From Nectonema munidae (Eukaryota; Nematomorpha; Nectonematoida; Nectonematidae): 64,000 bases of DNA. The stretch is taken from positions 5,001-69,000 of the forward strand of contig JAUIRK010001006.1 of assembly GCA_030549495.1 (NCBI GenBank). Reading direction: 5' to 3'. The translations under genes and the position numbers were made by a program. Under the pieces are notes generated by a model. That model worked only from the letters and a program-made list of their open reading frames with translations, made no database searches and was not told where the DNA came from. Positions 1 to 23,279 of this stretch are shown here, in pieces (the first letter of the stretch is position 1; every line of letters starts with the position of its first letter).

Positions 1-10553
<10,553 letters not shown>

Positions 10554-13270
10554 CCATCTCATGAAGATTGTTTTGATTTTCCATTGGAATGACTTTTTCA
10601 TCTTCTTATTGTTTTGAAATTTAATTAAGTTTTTTCAAAAAGTCTATCCACTCACCAGGATAAAATTAACATCAAAACAACTACAACTATACAATAATAA
10701 TTGATCTAGTATGTCTTTTTTTCATTACACTCTTTACCTATGTTACATCAACTCTTAAAATATTGAACTGAAAAATCTCTATTTTTACCCCTCCCTTTGT
10801 AATAGATTTTTTTTAATTAATCATAAATTCATCAGGGACAATGTTTACAACAATGTGATGATACTAAGTTTCAATTTTAAAAATATCTTTCAATACATTT
10901 TTATGAGTGTTTCTTGAATCTTGTAATTTTGCAAAAAGTCTCCCTTTTGAGTAACTTTGAGCTTATCTCATTTTAAAAATTTTAGAATGCCTAAAGCAAA
11001 CAGTAGGGGCAAACTGGACACTTATATTCAGTCCAAAATTTCTTCTAATAATTATATAACAAATTTGGAATCATTCTTTTCCTCCTATCCCAAACTTTAA
11101 GTCCAGTAAAACCTTAATTTAGATCAGCACTGCGCTAGCATTGAATCAATCTTTCTGATTTCGATCTGCGATCTCTGTACTATCATAGAAGACTATTCTT
11201 TCCTTGGATGCGATACCGACAATATAAATAAAATAATCTGAAATGCATGTAATTTAAATTTGAAAGTTGCAATGCTTAAAAATTATGATTCGATCAAAGG
11301 AATTCAGTATTTTCAAATATTTGACAATAAGAAGACACTCTTTCGTCAAAGATAAGAAGCTCATCATAAAGTGAGAGATAAAAAAAGTCTTCCAACCATT
11401 TTTCGTATCTTTCTTAAGAAGAATTTCGATTTTAAAACATTACAAAAACTGTCTGTTAAGGGTATGGTCAATTCGCCCAAAAACAATTCGTACAAAATCC
11501 CCACATTTATTTTTTAATTAAAGTTGGTTTTGGTTAATTAGTTAGTTATTATAATTTGTTGGTTGCTGCGTGTTGATTCTAAACCGTTTGTTACCTTTTA
11601 AAAACTTAAATCTTTATGTTAATTTTTTTTATGTTTCGTAATAAATGTATCAAAATTTTTATTACTTATATTGATATTTAATATTTACTTTTAGTGATAA
11701 TTCATTGAATTATTAACACAATTCCTAAATTTTGACATTTAATCAGCCCAGGTATACATTGAAACATAATTTTTTTATTTCAAGATTTTTTTACTTTTTT
11801 ACTAAATGCAACTGTTTTAAGTTGTAAAAATTAATGATTAGTAACAAGTAAATTTAGATATCAAATAAACTAAAAAAGTATGCACTCATTTTAATTCATC
11901 AATTTTTGTAAATCAGAGAATGTAGCTAGAAGCAATGAATCCTTACCTATTCTTATCAAGTAAGTTACACTTCAAAAAAGCATTGAGAATCTCTAGCATA
12001 AATAAATCACACCGAATTTTTTCGGCTCATCAAGTTTCTCTGATCAATTATTAAAATTTTGGGAGAAATTTATTATAATAAATAAATTAGAAATTAATTA
12101 TAATAAATTTCGAATTAATTCAATCCTGTTAATTATATTAATTATATTAATTCAATCCTGTCATGAAATTTTGGTAAAAATATTTCAAACGAACTTTTAT
12201 TTAGAATAAAATATCAATTTATAAACAAATATTTTTCGAAACAAAGAAAGGTAGAAATTTTAACAAAGGGAAGGGAAAAATTTTCATAGCGTGTACAAAA
12301 AACTATATCCAAATTTTAGCACAAACGATGTAAGGTTTCTTTCATCATCTGAAAAGTTTTATCAGAGGCGCCACAACTAACTGACTAATTATGCCCCATG
12401 ATTAATATTTTTCCAAAACTATTTTCTTCTAAAGTTAAACTATATTATATATTTGTCTCCTTAATTACTTAGGTTACTTTCTTATTGAGTGATACCAAGT
12501 AGTCCTTAATGTGTCTTAATTCCGCCCTACACACCAAACTCAATTTCTTTGGTAGAGTGCAAAAATGAGTTTCTTATGCTTAGTGAGCATTAAGCAAGCA
12601 ATTATTGCTTGAGTAAGTAATTTGATAATAATAAATGAAAAACATAAAAGTGTCCAAAGTACAAATTTCAAAAATAATCAAGCGCTGTTTTTGATATCAT
12701 AAAAAAGAAGGAAAATGTTTGTGTAAAGAGAATAAATTATTATTATTAAAAACCTTTTTAATAAACCGGCTTAATCAAAAGACAAAGATTCACTAAAAAT
12801 AAAACTCCTTGAGTTTAGAAAAATATGAAACCTAAGAACAACTAACCCAGAAACGAGTAATGAATAGTTCTTGTTGACACTTGATAAAAATAGAAAAGAA
12901 AGTGTTCTAAAACTTAGTCTATAAATTGGTCACCGATTTTCCCATTTCAACTGAAAAAGCTACAAATATATGCCTGAGCCTTTCAAAAGAACAAATAAAT
13001 TTGCTGACGCCTTCTCAATATAGAATATTCAAAGGAATGATTATATTTTGAAAACTACAAAAGTTGAAAATAAAGGAAATGGTACAAAGAGAAAGAAAAT
13101 TTTGTTTGCATTTTGATTGTAAAAGGATATACAATGATAAACAAAGTTAAAACATAGAGAAGAATATCAAGTAGATGTCTTCAAATTAAAATTATTTTAG
13201 GAATTTTTTAAAAGTTAAAATGCTTCTGCTGAAAGTATATGTAAAGAAAGTAAAAATATTTTTAGTGAAA
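10554..13270. other. AT-rich non-coding DNA
   Basis: No frame in this stretch resembles a known protein. It holds long A/T runs and a short local duplication near 12113-12165, where an AATTCAATCCTGT unit occurs twice in AT-rich sequence. Between 11465 and 11505 it also holds two adjacent CAATTCG motifs, described separately. Confidence 0.6.
11465..11505. repeat. Solo motif-type repeat end (ATTCGCCC / ATTCGTAC)
   Basis: Two copies of a CAATTCG-N-C motif separated by a run of A lie side by side in otherwise AT-rich DNA. The style matches the arms of the reiterated-motif inverted-repeat elements at 16.1, 39.4 and 52.0 kb. No matching inverted arm was seen within a few kilobases, so this is at most one orphan end. 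Low confidence. Confidence 0.3.
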
Positions 13271-13294
13271 AGAGGCATCGTCTTCTATTAAAAT

Positions 13295-13507
13295 GATCAT
13301 ACTAACGAGCATAGAGGAGTTGTGTCTAGAATGCAACAAGAAATAGTAAAAATGGCTCACATTAAGCCTCAATTTGTTGGATGCCAGCATCACATCCTAG
13401 ATAGACCATTGACAAACCTTTTCGACTTTTACATAAATATAGAAACTAAAAGTCCTAATTTAAACTACGAATTTATAGTTGAAATAATAAAAATTTCAAT
13501 AAAATAA
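13295..13507 (+). pseudogene. Short fragment of a transposon-type protein (GCQHH motif)
   Basis: The plus strand reads a short frame with NEHRGVVSRMQQEI, then KPQFVGCQHHILDRPL, then a SPNLNYEFIVEI segment, ending at a stop at 13505-13507. The GCQHHILD core resembles a motif I associate with uncharacterised transposon-borne proteins in invertebrate genomes. That is recollection, not a search result. Nothing convincing continues the frame on either side. It is most likely a scrap of a mobile element and not a functional small gene. Confidence 0.35.
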
Positions 13508-15720
13508 AATAAAGAAATGATAGATTCCAGAAATTGAGATGCCTACATCAAAAAATCTTGTGTGGAGAGATGATTTTAAGTTTTTTACATTTTATATTCT
13601 GAATTGAAACTTTAAAAAAAAATGGCAAACTCCCAAAAATAATTTTGAAATCTCTGTCACATTTTTTCTTGTAGCTTGTTTCCTTCTACCTGATTATGGA
13701 CCGGCATTAAAATTCCTGCTTCCTTTATTGCAAATGATTGACAAGAAATGTTGTTTTCAGGCCAAAAATACCAGTACGAAACTTATGAAAATTTTTTAAT
13801 TGTGTTAAAAACAAAATGTTTTTCTGCTGAAAAATGCTTTAAAAGCCATTGAGTGAAAGAAGAATCTTCACTTGATATACCACGAACAAAAATCATTGCT
13901 CAAAGAACAATAAAACTTACGCAAATCAAAATAAAAGCTGAAAACGTAATAAATGTCTAGACTTAAATTTGTCGCAAAAAATAATTTTAATTATTGATTA
14001 TTTAGTATTTTAATAAAAATATTTTTAGTTTTAATTTTAATTTTTTCAAATTTTGGCTGATTTTGTGATTTAAAATTCTATATTTTATTCTTGAGGAACT
14101 TTTTTCCAAATATAAAGAAAATTATCTTTATATTTATTTTTTAAAGTTGAAAATAACAAATTACTTTGTTCGAAAAGGAAGACTTTATTAGATATAGAAT
14201 AATATATTTCGGTTAAAAAATTGTATTTTATTTTTTATATCAATTAACTCATCCAATTTTAGTGCAAGACGATTGGTGGAAAAAATTCATTAGTCTGATG
14301 TTGCCCTATTTCTATTCGTTCTGCTATCGTAAATAAATGTCTTCTTCTTCAATGTAAATGAGTTGAGTTTTAGATATGAGTATGAACACTATTGATCGAT
14401 TTACAAAGAAATTTTTTCGAGAGAGAAGCATTATACCTAGGATTCGCTTAATTTTTCATATATTGAATGATGCCTGTAAGAGAGATAGGGAGAAAGGTAT
14501 AAAAACGTGAATGTTCAAAGTGTGTTTTTTGCACGGTGACGAGTGTTTCCCTAAAACAGAGCTGTGGTAAAGGCTATTGCATAAAAATTCTCACGGAAAT
14601 TCTATTTCTAGAGTTGACTAATAATTGTCTTAAGCCAGCATAAAAAGCTCGTGCAGGAATTTTGGCCATTGACAACATAACATAATTTCGCTCCATTTTT
14701 CAATAAAAGTGATGATCGATTACCGTAAAATGTAGCTCCAGCCAACAGCCGATTCTTAAAGGAAGCCCCAAGATGACCTAACTTCACGAGTACCACCCAC
14801 ACTATTTATCTCTTTCTGCAACAAATTATGCTTGAAATTATGCTTTTTCGATGTATGAACGATCACACCTGGGATGTTAATGACTTTGATAGATTAATCC
14901 TTTATTCTTTATAAGGGACGGATTTTCTAAAAAACTTTTCCTTCGATCCAAAACTTTTTTCCTTGTTTTCATCATTTTCACTCATTTCTCCTCCAAATCC
15001 ATAGTGACTAAACATAGACTATGTCGTTTTGCTGCGGACTGTAGCTGGGGATGATTTTGACGACACGAAATATTTTTCGTATTTTAAATATTTATTTTTG
15101 GGTGTTCTGAGTTTAATAAAATGAATTTATAAAAAAGGGCTTGTGAATAGAAATCTTTCAAGTATACATAATAGCAAAACGCAAACACAAAAACATAGCG
15201 AGGCAATTGTGAAGCGTAATCAAAATCAAAATCCTGTAAATTAAACTTTAATATTCAGATAACGAAGCAAGATTTGGAGGCGTTTCAACTTTCTAAATTG
15301 GGAATTGCTTATTCGATTGAATTAAATTGTATAGGCAAAATCTTGCAAATATTTCCTTATCTGCCACAACATGTGTAAAAGTCCTTCATTTCTTTTTCTT
15401 CATTTTATTGCTTCAATTTTGCTCTATCTCCTTCGAAAAATTCCCCATTCGACAAAATAAAAGTTAAGTTTCTCAAAAAAACATTCTTACATTTTAATAT
15501 TCAATCAGTTCAAGCTCCATTGTTTATACTATTTTTAGTTTAGTTTTTTAATCTTAATGATGTTTGTATTTGTTAACTACTTTTATGCAATTAGATTGAC
15601 AAAAAACCCCATTGAGAAATTTTAGTTTTTGAATAAAATTTTTATATTAAATTTTTTCTATATTTAGTTTTCATCATGTAGAAAATATTTCTACACCGAA
15701 AATTAAGGAAAAATAAAATA
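13508..15720. other. AT-rich non-coding DNA
   Basis: No supported gene or element is seen. A 64-codon minus-strand frame at 14608-14802 has no recognisable motif and is treated as chance. Confidence 0.55.
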
Positions 15721-15727
15721 ATTAACA

Positions 15728-17960
15728 CTAGAAAGACTGCAATTTTTTACTTCCTTTAAAGTAGGGATGGTCATTTTTATCTTTATGTTTTATAACTATT
15801 TTCCTAATAAACATCAATTCAGCGATTGAAACGATGTGTTTTTTTGAGGCAGTGTGAATTCCACAAACAAAGGATTTGCGAGAGTTACGCGTATTGCTTC
15901 TTTTATTTTTACATTCTTTTCCTTTACATAAATGCCTTTTCTTGTTATCCATTGGCTAAAACAAAGTTCTTTTACCAAACTGAAAAAATTATGCTATCAT
16001 TTGTAGTAGGATATTGAAAATACAAGCTAGAGAGCATCTTTTTGTACTCGTTTTACAAGTATTATATCTAGCCATTTGATCCATCAAGTCAACACCATAC
16101 TTATTTTTGTTATAAAAACTCACAGTATCTGGTATAGTTTTTTTCGGTTCAAGGAAAATTTGCCTAATAGGAAAATCGCCTTAAGACCATTTTAGCGTAA
16201 AACAAGTGTTCGTGATACAAACAGTTTGGTTTCCGAAGTACCATTTTATCTTTTCCAAACAACCAAGCTTGGCTTTCGAAGTTTCTGATAAATAAACAAC
16301 CAATAAGGAAATGGAGTAATTATTTTTTTATTTTTTTACTATGATCCAATCAAAATACGTAGACGATTTATAAAATACTTTATTATTTAATAAAATCTCC
16401 TTTAAAAATGATTCGTTATTAAGAACATACATGAAATAAAACAGAAAAAATGTAATAATTTAAAAAGTGTGCAGATTCCATGCAATACTACGCAAATATC
16501 TCTTTTCTGTGCAGAATTGTACCCAATTATTTGTCGTTGGAGTCTTGTGTTGATATCACTATATACCCTATTCATTCCTTCTGCAATAAAAAAATAAAGA
16601 TAAAATAAAAAATAGGATAAAATAAAAAAAATAATTACTTGGCCAAATTTGGTTGTTTGAAAGAGATAAAATGGTACTTCAAAAACCAAACTGTTTTTAT
16701 CACAAATACTTGTTTTACGGCAAAATTGTCTTGCGGCGATTTTTCCTATTAGGCGAAATTTCTCGAGGCGAAAATTCCTGAGGCCAGTTTTCCTACGGCA
16801 AACTTGTTTACAGCGAATTTTTCGGACACTGTTTTTTCTATGAGTTCTTCAATTTGTTCTACTTTATGCTTAGAACTCAAAATACAAAGGTTCTTTGTAT
16901 TCTTACCTTTATAAATTGTCAAACTGAAATTGGATTTATTTGCGTAAATTACACTTGAGTATAATAGTTTCATTTTCAAAAGAAATGAGTTTATTATTTC
17001 ACGACGATTTTCTCTTCCAACCATCGTGGTTTTTCTTTTTTCAAATTTTCTAAGTATGGCAAAAAGTTATCCATTGTCACATTGTATCTTTTGTCGAAAT
17101 AAGGTGTCATCAATTTTCCACAAACATATAAAGCAAATGACTTCTCTATTCTGCATTTCATCTTACCCAAGTAAAGAAAGTCATTGCACAAATATTTTGA
17201 AGATTTATCCACCAGACACCAAAATTGATGCCAAATTTATTTGGTTTGATGGCATGCATTGAAGAATTGAACAACGGCATTTGGATGGTAAAAGCTGTTG
17301 ATCTATATTATTCTAAAAGGTGGAACATAACAAACTGAGATTTTAAAGGAAGTTTTCCCAAATATCTCTAACAAAACTTCTCTTTTTCTTTGATTCTCTT
17401 TCTTGAAGTAGTGACATCAAAAACTATGTCTCATTTTATAATTTGAATTTATTTCAACTCATTGTTTTTTGGCAATTTATAAATCCATATTCTTTGTTCC
17501 AGAGATCATTCAAAAAAATACCTCTTGAATATTAAAGCCTAATAAACATTTTTATATCTTCTAAAACACCAAAAATATGTATCATTAAGTTTTCCATGTA
17601 TTGTTGTAAATTTCAATATAGACTTCATCAAGTTATTGCTGAAAAGTAGTTGGAATGGTGTAAGAGAAATTCCTTTTACAATATTATGTTATGAATATGC
17701 TGTTGGACCAAACTTAGCTGTGAAATGTTTTCTTTAAAAATTCTTACTTTTTTAGAAATAAAAAACTGAGAATGTCACTCTGGTCCTGATTTTTAAAACG
17801 CTGTGTTTTCTGCTTAATAAACCCGTTCTTCTGAGCTTTCATAATATTCTGAATTTTCTAAATTTTCCATTTCAAAATCTTCATTTTCTGTATAAAATGA
17901 AAAATTAAAATCAGAATCTTCCATAGATTCCTTTATTTTTAATTAGAAACACTTGTTTTT
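15728..17960 (-). pseudogene. piggyBac transposase relic (DDE_Tnp_1_7), interrupted
   Basis: On the minus strand an acidic N-terminal segment (EDSDFNFSFYTENEDFEME, near 17830-17930) is followed by degraded middle sequence. Next come the hallmark piggyBac block NKFGI...CNDFLYLGK...LMTPYFDKRYNVTMDNF (about 17260-17060), a VGRENRREI block (about 17020), and, across the inserted foldback element, YNKNKYGVDLMDQMARY (about 16110-16060). The last block is the conserved YNK.K.GVD..DQM motif that lies downstream of the catalytic core. The final coding part stops at 15728, only a few bases inside the transposon end. Many shifts and stops make it non-functional. Order and motifs together make the family assignment strong. 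Confidence 0.75.
16123..16831. mobile_element. Foldback/inverted-repeat element A (TTCGCC-motif arms)
   Basis: Two long imperfect inverted arms, about 16146-16272 and 16640-16831, enclose about 370 bp of AT-rich filler. The outer ends read CAGTATC on the left and GACACTG on the right. The arms contain spaced GGCGAA/TTCGCC motifs joined by runs such as CCTAATAGGAAAA; the right arm has more copies than the left. It interrupts the piggyBac transposase just before its YNKNKYGVD block. No protein is encoded. A clean target duplication is not visible; the eight bases on either side match only partly. Confidence 0.8.
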
Positions 17961-18469
17961 GGCAATAGCAGATTTGCTTGAGAAAAATAATGAAAAACCT
18001 TACTGTATAAAAACTTTGCTAATGTTTTCCAAAGCTAAAGCAAAAATGAGAAAATAGATGAGAAGTGGAGAGTATGAAATGAAATCAATAAAGTTTGATT
18101 GATGATTGTATTTGTGAAAAAAGGCTCATTTTATATATAACGCCTATATTATGAATATATTCGTCTTGATATTCACATATTTTATAAATGTCAATTTTAT
18201 AATTATTTGTGATTGAAGAGTAATTTATCATAATAGATACGTTGTTTTTATAAACAGGAGTTTATATTTTACTCTATGATTGCATAATTTTGTTGTTTTC
18301 ATCAATGGTCATTTTAGTCTTTATAGGAATATAGTGTCATTAGTCATTCATTACATTAATATAAAAAAAAAATAAAAAAAATTCAAAAAAATATTAATAG
18401 TAAAAAAGTTTCATCTAAAATCTCAAGGTTAAAGAGCTAGAAAAAATGTTTTGAAAATTCTTTCTAGTG

Positions 18470-20700
18470 AAATAATCAAAATAAAAAAATAATATACAAT
18501 CTAAACTTTATTATCAGTTAATTAGTCAGTCGTTTGTTTTTATTTGTAAACTTTCAAAAAATGCCGCTAAATATTAGCTGTCCAAAAAAAAGTTTAATAA
18601 AACTTGCTTTAGGTGATGGAAATACTATTCGTGAAGCCGCAGAACATTAAATTTGAATTATTATAATTCCGCACAAATATTGTTCAATTATATAAAGTTA
18701 ACGGTTTTTTGGAACTTGACGGAAATGTGAAAAAGAGCATTTGATTGATACTGATTGGTTCGTGATGGATAATAATTGCCAAATTCATAACAAAAATTAG
18801 CCTTGATGATTTTGATGCACACATTACAATAAAGTATACTTATATCCTTATTTCTATGTGCTGAACGCTATTGAATATTTGTTACGAAGTGTGACGCAAC
18901 TGTAAAAGAGAGCGTAGGAATTGCCAAAAAGTCGATGGAATTAGAATTTGATGTGATTGAATCGCAAAAGGGTGCAGCGGAATTGCAAATGGGTGAAGCT
19001 GAACTGCAAAAGTGTGAGATAGAAGTAAAAATGGTATATATGCTGCAGGCATGCATACTTTGTGAATAAACATGCTCATTATTTTGTCATGCATCAGTGT
19101 TGCGCAATTTTTCGCGGTAAATAGAAAATTTTAATTGTTTCAAATTATTTTTTTGCTCAGATCAATCCCTATTTTCTGATCTTGAGAGCGCGCAAATTTC
19201 AATTATAATGATGATGGACTGGTGTAAGTCGATTAAGTTTCAGAGCTTTGTCTAGTTATGTTATCATTATTGTTGTTATCAGCAGTAGCACAAATGTAAT
19301 TAACTAATTCTCCTATATCTTTACATCAAAAACATAGCGTGAAATGCAAGAAAAGTAGAAACTCCATAAACTTGACTCAAACTAAAATATTTTAATTAAT
19401 TTTTCATCACGCTTGTTAATATGCATATTTGTGGCATGCAAATTTTAGTTGTTTCATGCACTACAATAAATGGTGCCTCAAATTTTGATTTATCAATAAA
19501 GCGCAACAAGAAGAGTAAAAATGCTCTTTTCCTCGATAAACGCGTATTTTTCTGTGTTGCGTCTTCTAAAAAATTGTTATGACTCCCTATATGACACATT
19601 TGTCGCAAAAAATAGTGCTTACGATTTTTGATTCGTGTTGAAATGAGTGTTGAACTATTATTAAAGTGAGATTCTCACATTAATCCAGATGAATCAGAAC
19701 ATAAAATAACAAAGAAAAAGAAAAGCCACAAATATTTTTCTTTACAATAAAAATTGAAAACAGATTCTTTTCAAAATGTAAAGTTATATTCGCGTTAGAA
19801 TCGAAATAGAAATTGTTTAGGTTTATTCTTAAATTTTATAATTATTAAAATTTAGTTTTTTTATATAAGCGTATTTTTCAAGTTTATTCAAAATGTAAGA
19901 TAATATTATTAAAGGGGAGACAACACCTTATAATTTTGCCAATTATCTACTAACCTCTCAAAAAAATATAGAAATCATAAATTGTCATAATTTTATTCAG
20001 TATAAACGACATCACCCTCAAAAGTATGAAAACATCCAATAACTTTTCAAAATGTGATCCACTATAATCAAGTACACATTTAAACCATTTTGTATAAAAT
20101 TTCGTCGATGTATGATTTGACCTAATAAATGGGGAGACAACGGTGTAAATTTTATCGTAATTCTAAGTATTCATTCAATTACCCATCAGAACACTTTAGA
20201 TAGATTTTGGAGTGTATTTGAACTTATACTTAATTTTAATAAAGTTTGTTCCATGTTTGATCTGATATCAAAAGTCATTACGTTTTTGAATATTCATTCA
20301 ACTAAATATTGCTACCATATATTTGAATAGAAAAGCAATTTTCAATGATCTTTTAATAATGCTCTAGTATTACTATAACGTAGTGTTAGAATGTTAAAAA
20401 AGAATGATAGTATGTTATATAATCTATCCGCATTAAGATTAAGAGATTTTTGGCTTAGATAATGTCATTTTATAACATATTTGCATAAGATTTTGTAAGG
20501 TTGGAGTCAATAATCTGATTTTTAAAAATATTTACCAAATTAATAAGAGATTTTTAGGCTTATTTGGTCGGGATTAATAATTCCAATATTGATTATTATC
20601 AATAACTACTAGGATAAATTAATAATATTATTTATCATTTTTAATATATATTTTCAAAAAGAATGAGATTATTGACGCTTATAATTAGGGTTAGAGGATT
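18470..20700. other. AT-rich non-coding DNA with a weak direct repeat
   Basis: No gene is supported. A GGGGAGACAAC unit occurs twice in the same orientation, near 19914 and 20131, with diverged neighbouring sequence, suggesting an old tandem or interspersed repeat. A run around 18548-18660 encodes a short peptide ending REAAEH, with no family assignment possible. Confidence 0.5.
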
Positions 20701-20720
20701 TCAACCTTTTCAAAAAATTT

Positions 20721-20774
20721 AAGGGGGGGGGCGGGGTGGCGTACACCTGCTCTGCCCCTCTAAATCCGCCTCTG
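20721..20774. mobile_element. hAT-type transposon end (CAGAGGCGGATTTAG)
   Basis: Read on the minus strand, the sequence starts CAGAGGCGGATTTAGAGGGG and continues into a C/G-rich run. This is a very common hAT terminal inverted repeat style. The matching opposite end with an 8-bp duplication was not found nearby, so the extent of the element to the left is unknown. Confidence 0.5.
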
Positions 20775-20995
20775 TAGATTCTATGAATTGAACGTGTATA
20801 AAAAAAGTTAAATTAATCAACCACGATTTAAACCCACGACTACCAAGCTAAAAATCTCACCCTGCCTCACGCCCGCCTAAAAATTTTTTGCCATGCTAAT
20901 TTTTTGTTGCGGTTTTCCAATTTTCTATTTTATAAAAAAATGACATCTATAAAAATATTTGTGTATGATTTTTTTACTTAAAAAATAATTTGCAA

Positions 20996-21210
20996 TTAAT
21001 TTAGATGAAGAAAATAAAGAAGAAGAAAAAGAAGAAGTTTATTAAAAAAGACATTATATTGAATATAAAGGAAGAACAGAAGAAAACATGAAAATGTAGC
21101 ATAAATATCAGAATTATGAAGATTAAAGGTGTATGGAATGTAATCATGGTGTTCAAAGGCTTGGTAAACAGCCATCCGAACGCACAAATGATTAAAAGAA
21201 TCATTGAGAT
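20996..21210 (-). mobile_element. LINE 3' tail fragment, (CTT)n-type
   Basis: The minus strand reads AATAAACTTCTTCTT followed by more CTT-rich sequence. The same AATAAACTTCTTC arrangement occurs on the minus strand near 25800-25820. A polyadenylation-like signal followed by a simple pyrimidine repeat is how the LINE at the left edge also ends. I read it as a decayed LINE 3' end. The short minus-strand frames here are only the translation of the CTT tract. Confidence 0.35.
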
Positions 21211-22169
21211 TTATTTAAATTTAAACTATTTATACTACATTGACATTATTACTAATTGAATTATGTATTATATATATATATACAATAAAGAATCATATTA
21301 TTTAGTTAATATAAAATATTTGTGTATGATAGAGAATTATAACATATAATCTCTTAGTTACAGATGTAGCAATGATCAATGTTGCATTCATAACCCTAAT
21401 GATCGAACAATGCGTCCTTTAACTTGTTTTTATATTTGAAGATTGACAAGTATGACAGATGAATTGAGTTTCCAAAAGAATTTCTAAGCTATACTTGAGA
21501 GACTGTTTGCATAATTGTAATCTGTAAAATTCAATGTGAAGATCATTTTGATTGCGTAAGTTGTATATTCTCCTTCATTTTTATTGAATATGATCCAAAA
21601 CTTTATGTATCATGTTATTAAAATATTTATATTAAAAGAAATTCAAGTTGTATTGAATCTGTTACCTTTAAAAGTTTCTCTTTAAGAAATAGTTTTGTAG
21701 TATGTGCGTTGTATCTTGTAAATCTTATAGAGTTTTTTTGAATTACAAATAAAGTGTTTGTATTAGTGAAGCCTCAAATCAAATTGCAGTAATTCAAATA
21801 AGGGGAAATAGCGATTTATATACTAGCATTTTTATTCTATAACATAACTTGTATTTGAAATGTTTTATGATCCCAATTACTTTATTAAGCAAAAAATAAT
21901 AAAAAGTGGAAAGTTTAAAAATTCAGTTAGTTTTATTAGCTTAAATGTGGACTTCTTTTAGAGGTAGATATAGCATGTGTATAATCGTAATATTTAAAGC
22001 TATCTTACACGTAAAACTCGTTAACTTCATATTTTAGCCTTACCAGCACAAATGTCTGAAAGTGTTGATAAAATATTTTTGGAGACAAAATTTTTTTGTT
22101 AAATACGTACCACCTTATATCCAAATTTTGGAAAAATAACTTTTTTTCTTCAAAATCAGTGTGTGATGC

Positions 22170-22628
22170 TTATGATGTAAGACCGCTTTGACGGAAAATT
22201 AGATTACTAAGATGATTAATTTCTTTTTCCTTCACGCGCCTTTTACATCTTAATTGTATTTTTATATTATCTTCAATGAAGAAAGCAAAATAAAGATTAG
22301 AATTTGGAAAGTTAAACTTTGAAGCTTTCACTAAAGCTCCTTCTTGATCCGCACCAAAAGTAATCTTAGTATATTTGAGCTGATCTATTAAAAGAACACC
22401 GGGATGGAAAAAAGATGAATATGTCGGATAAGAGACATTGAAGTGTAGAAGAATCGGCCCCTGAAAAATGTGTATGTCTACCATTAGGTTTTCCATTTTG
22501 TAAAATGTACGACGTAGATGAAACAAAGAATTTCTCAAGATTAACTGTTCTTCCCCGAACAAAATATTAACTGAAGAATTTGTTTCAAAAATACAACTTT
22601 TTTTTGTTGACTGCCTTTTATAGCCCAT
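22170..22628 (-). pseudogene. Mutator-like (MULE) transposase fragment
   Basis: A 152-codon minus-strand frame has the block GPILLHFNVSYPTYSSFF, then TKITFGADQEGALVKA, then FPNSNLYFAFF and EDNIKIQL. This order fits the part of MULE-type transposases around the second catalytic aspartate (consensus-like F-x-[TA]-D-x-E-x-A-L, then FP-x-[AS]-x-L, then a C/H position, then N-I). The Cys and His normally found after FPxAxHL are replaced here (YFAFF, then ED before NI), so the copy is probably dead. The frame begins at an ATG near 22628 and ends at a stop at 22170-22172. No terminal repeats were recognised on either side. The match is from memory of the family, so moderate confidence. Confidence 0.5.
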
Positions 22629-22649
22629 TTATGCTAAAATTTTATAAGA

Positions 22650-23270
22650 ACTGAAAAAGCCTGCGTAATTAAGGAAATAAAAGTAAAAAATAAATGATCA
22701 GATATAAATAGAATACATTTTTGAATAATGAATGCTAGAAAACTTGAAGCCAAAGTAAAACGAGGTTCATATTCACGATGTTATTTGAAAAGAAAATGAA
22801 TGAAGAAGACAATTAAGTGATATTAAATATATATGGATATAATATTTATATGCTAATCTGGAATGAAATGAAAGGATTTTTTATGAGAGAGGAAATGCTT
22901 TTCTAAATTATAATAGAAATTATTTTCCTTTCAAGAGAAAAATTGTGTATTTATATGGGGAAGCAGAAAGGCGGGATGAACTTTTTGTTGTTAGTATAGA
23001 AAGGCTTATTACACGAGGGCATATTTTTGACGTGGATACAAGATCGCATTATTTTTAGGTAAAGACCATCCAATATGGATGAGAAACATTTTTGCAAAAC
23101 ATCACAACAAATCCAATCCTTTTAAATGTCACTCAGTTAGTTTATCTCATTTTAATTCTCAAAAATTTAATAAATTGAAAGGAAAAAGGATGATAGTTTC
23201 CACACATAGGAAGACCATATTATTGTGAAGGATTAAAGTTGTTGTGTAGGATTAATTTAAAATTTCTTAT
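22650..23270. other. AT-rich non-coding DNA
   Basis: Nothing beyond AT-rich sequence was seen in this stretch. Confidence 0.5.
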
Positions 23271-23279
23271 GTTAAAAAA

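Larger units (their letters stand above)
15726..18469 (-). mobile_element. piggyBac-family transposon relic split by a foldback element
   Basis: The left end reads TTAA (15722-15725) followed by CACTAGAAAGACTGC, close to the classical piggyBac terminal repeat CCCTAGAAAG. The likely right end is TTTCTAGTG at 18461-18469, with the TTAA after it lost. Transposase pieces read on the minus strand across the interval. Removing the 709-bp foldback insertion at 16123-16831 leaves about 2.0 kb, close to the 2.1-kb piggyBac at 54.7 kb. The copy is old: it carries many frame changes, but its terminal sequence is still recognisable. Confidence 0.75.

Noticed and set aside
19914-20145. Direct GGGGAGACAAC repeats as the ends of a transposon
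   Set aside because: The two copies share only about a dozen bases, the flanks do not match, and no terminal inversion or gene is present.
20820-20905. tRNA-like or SINE-like B box (GTGGGTTTAAATCG on the minus strand)
   Set aside because: The T-arm stem does not pair and no proper A box lies at the right distance, so neither a tRNA gene nor a SINE could be supported.
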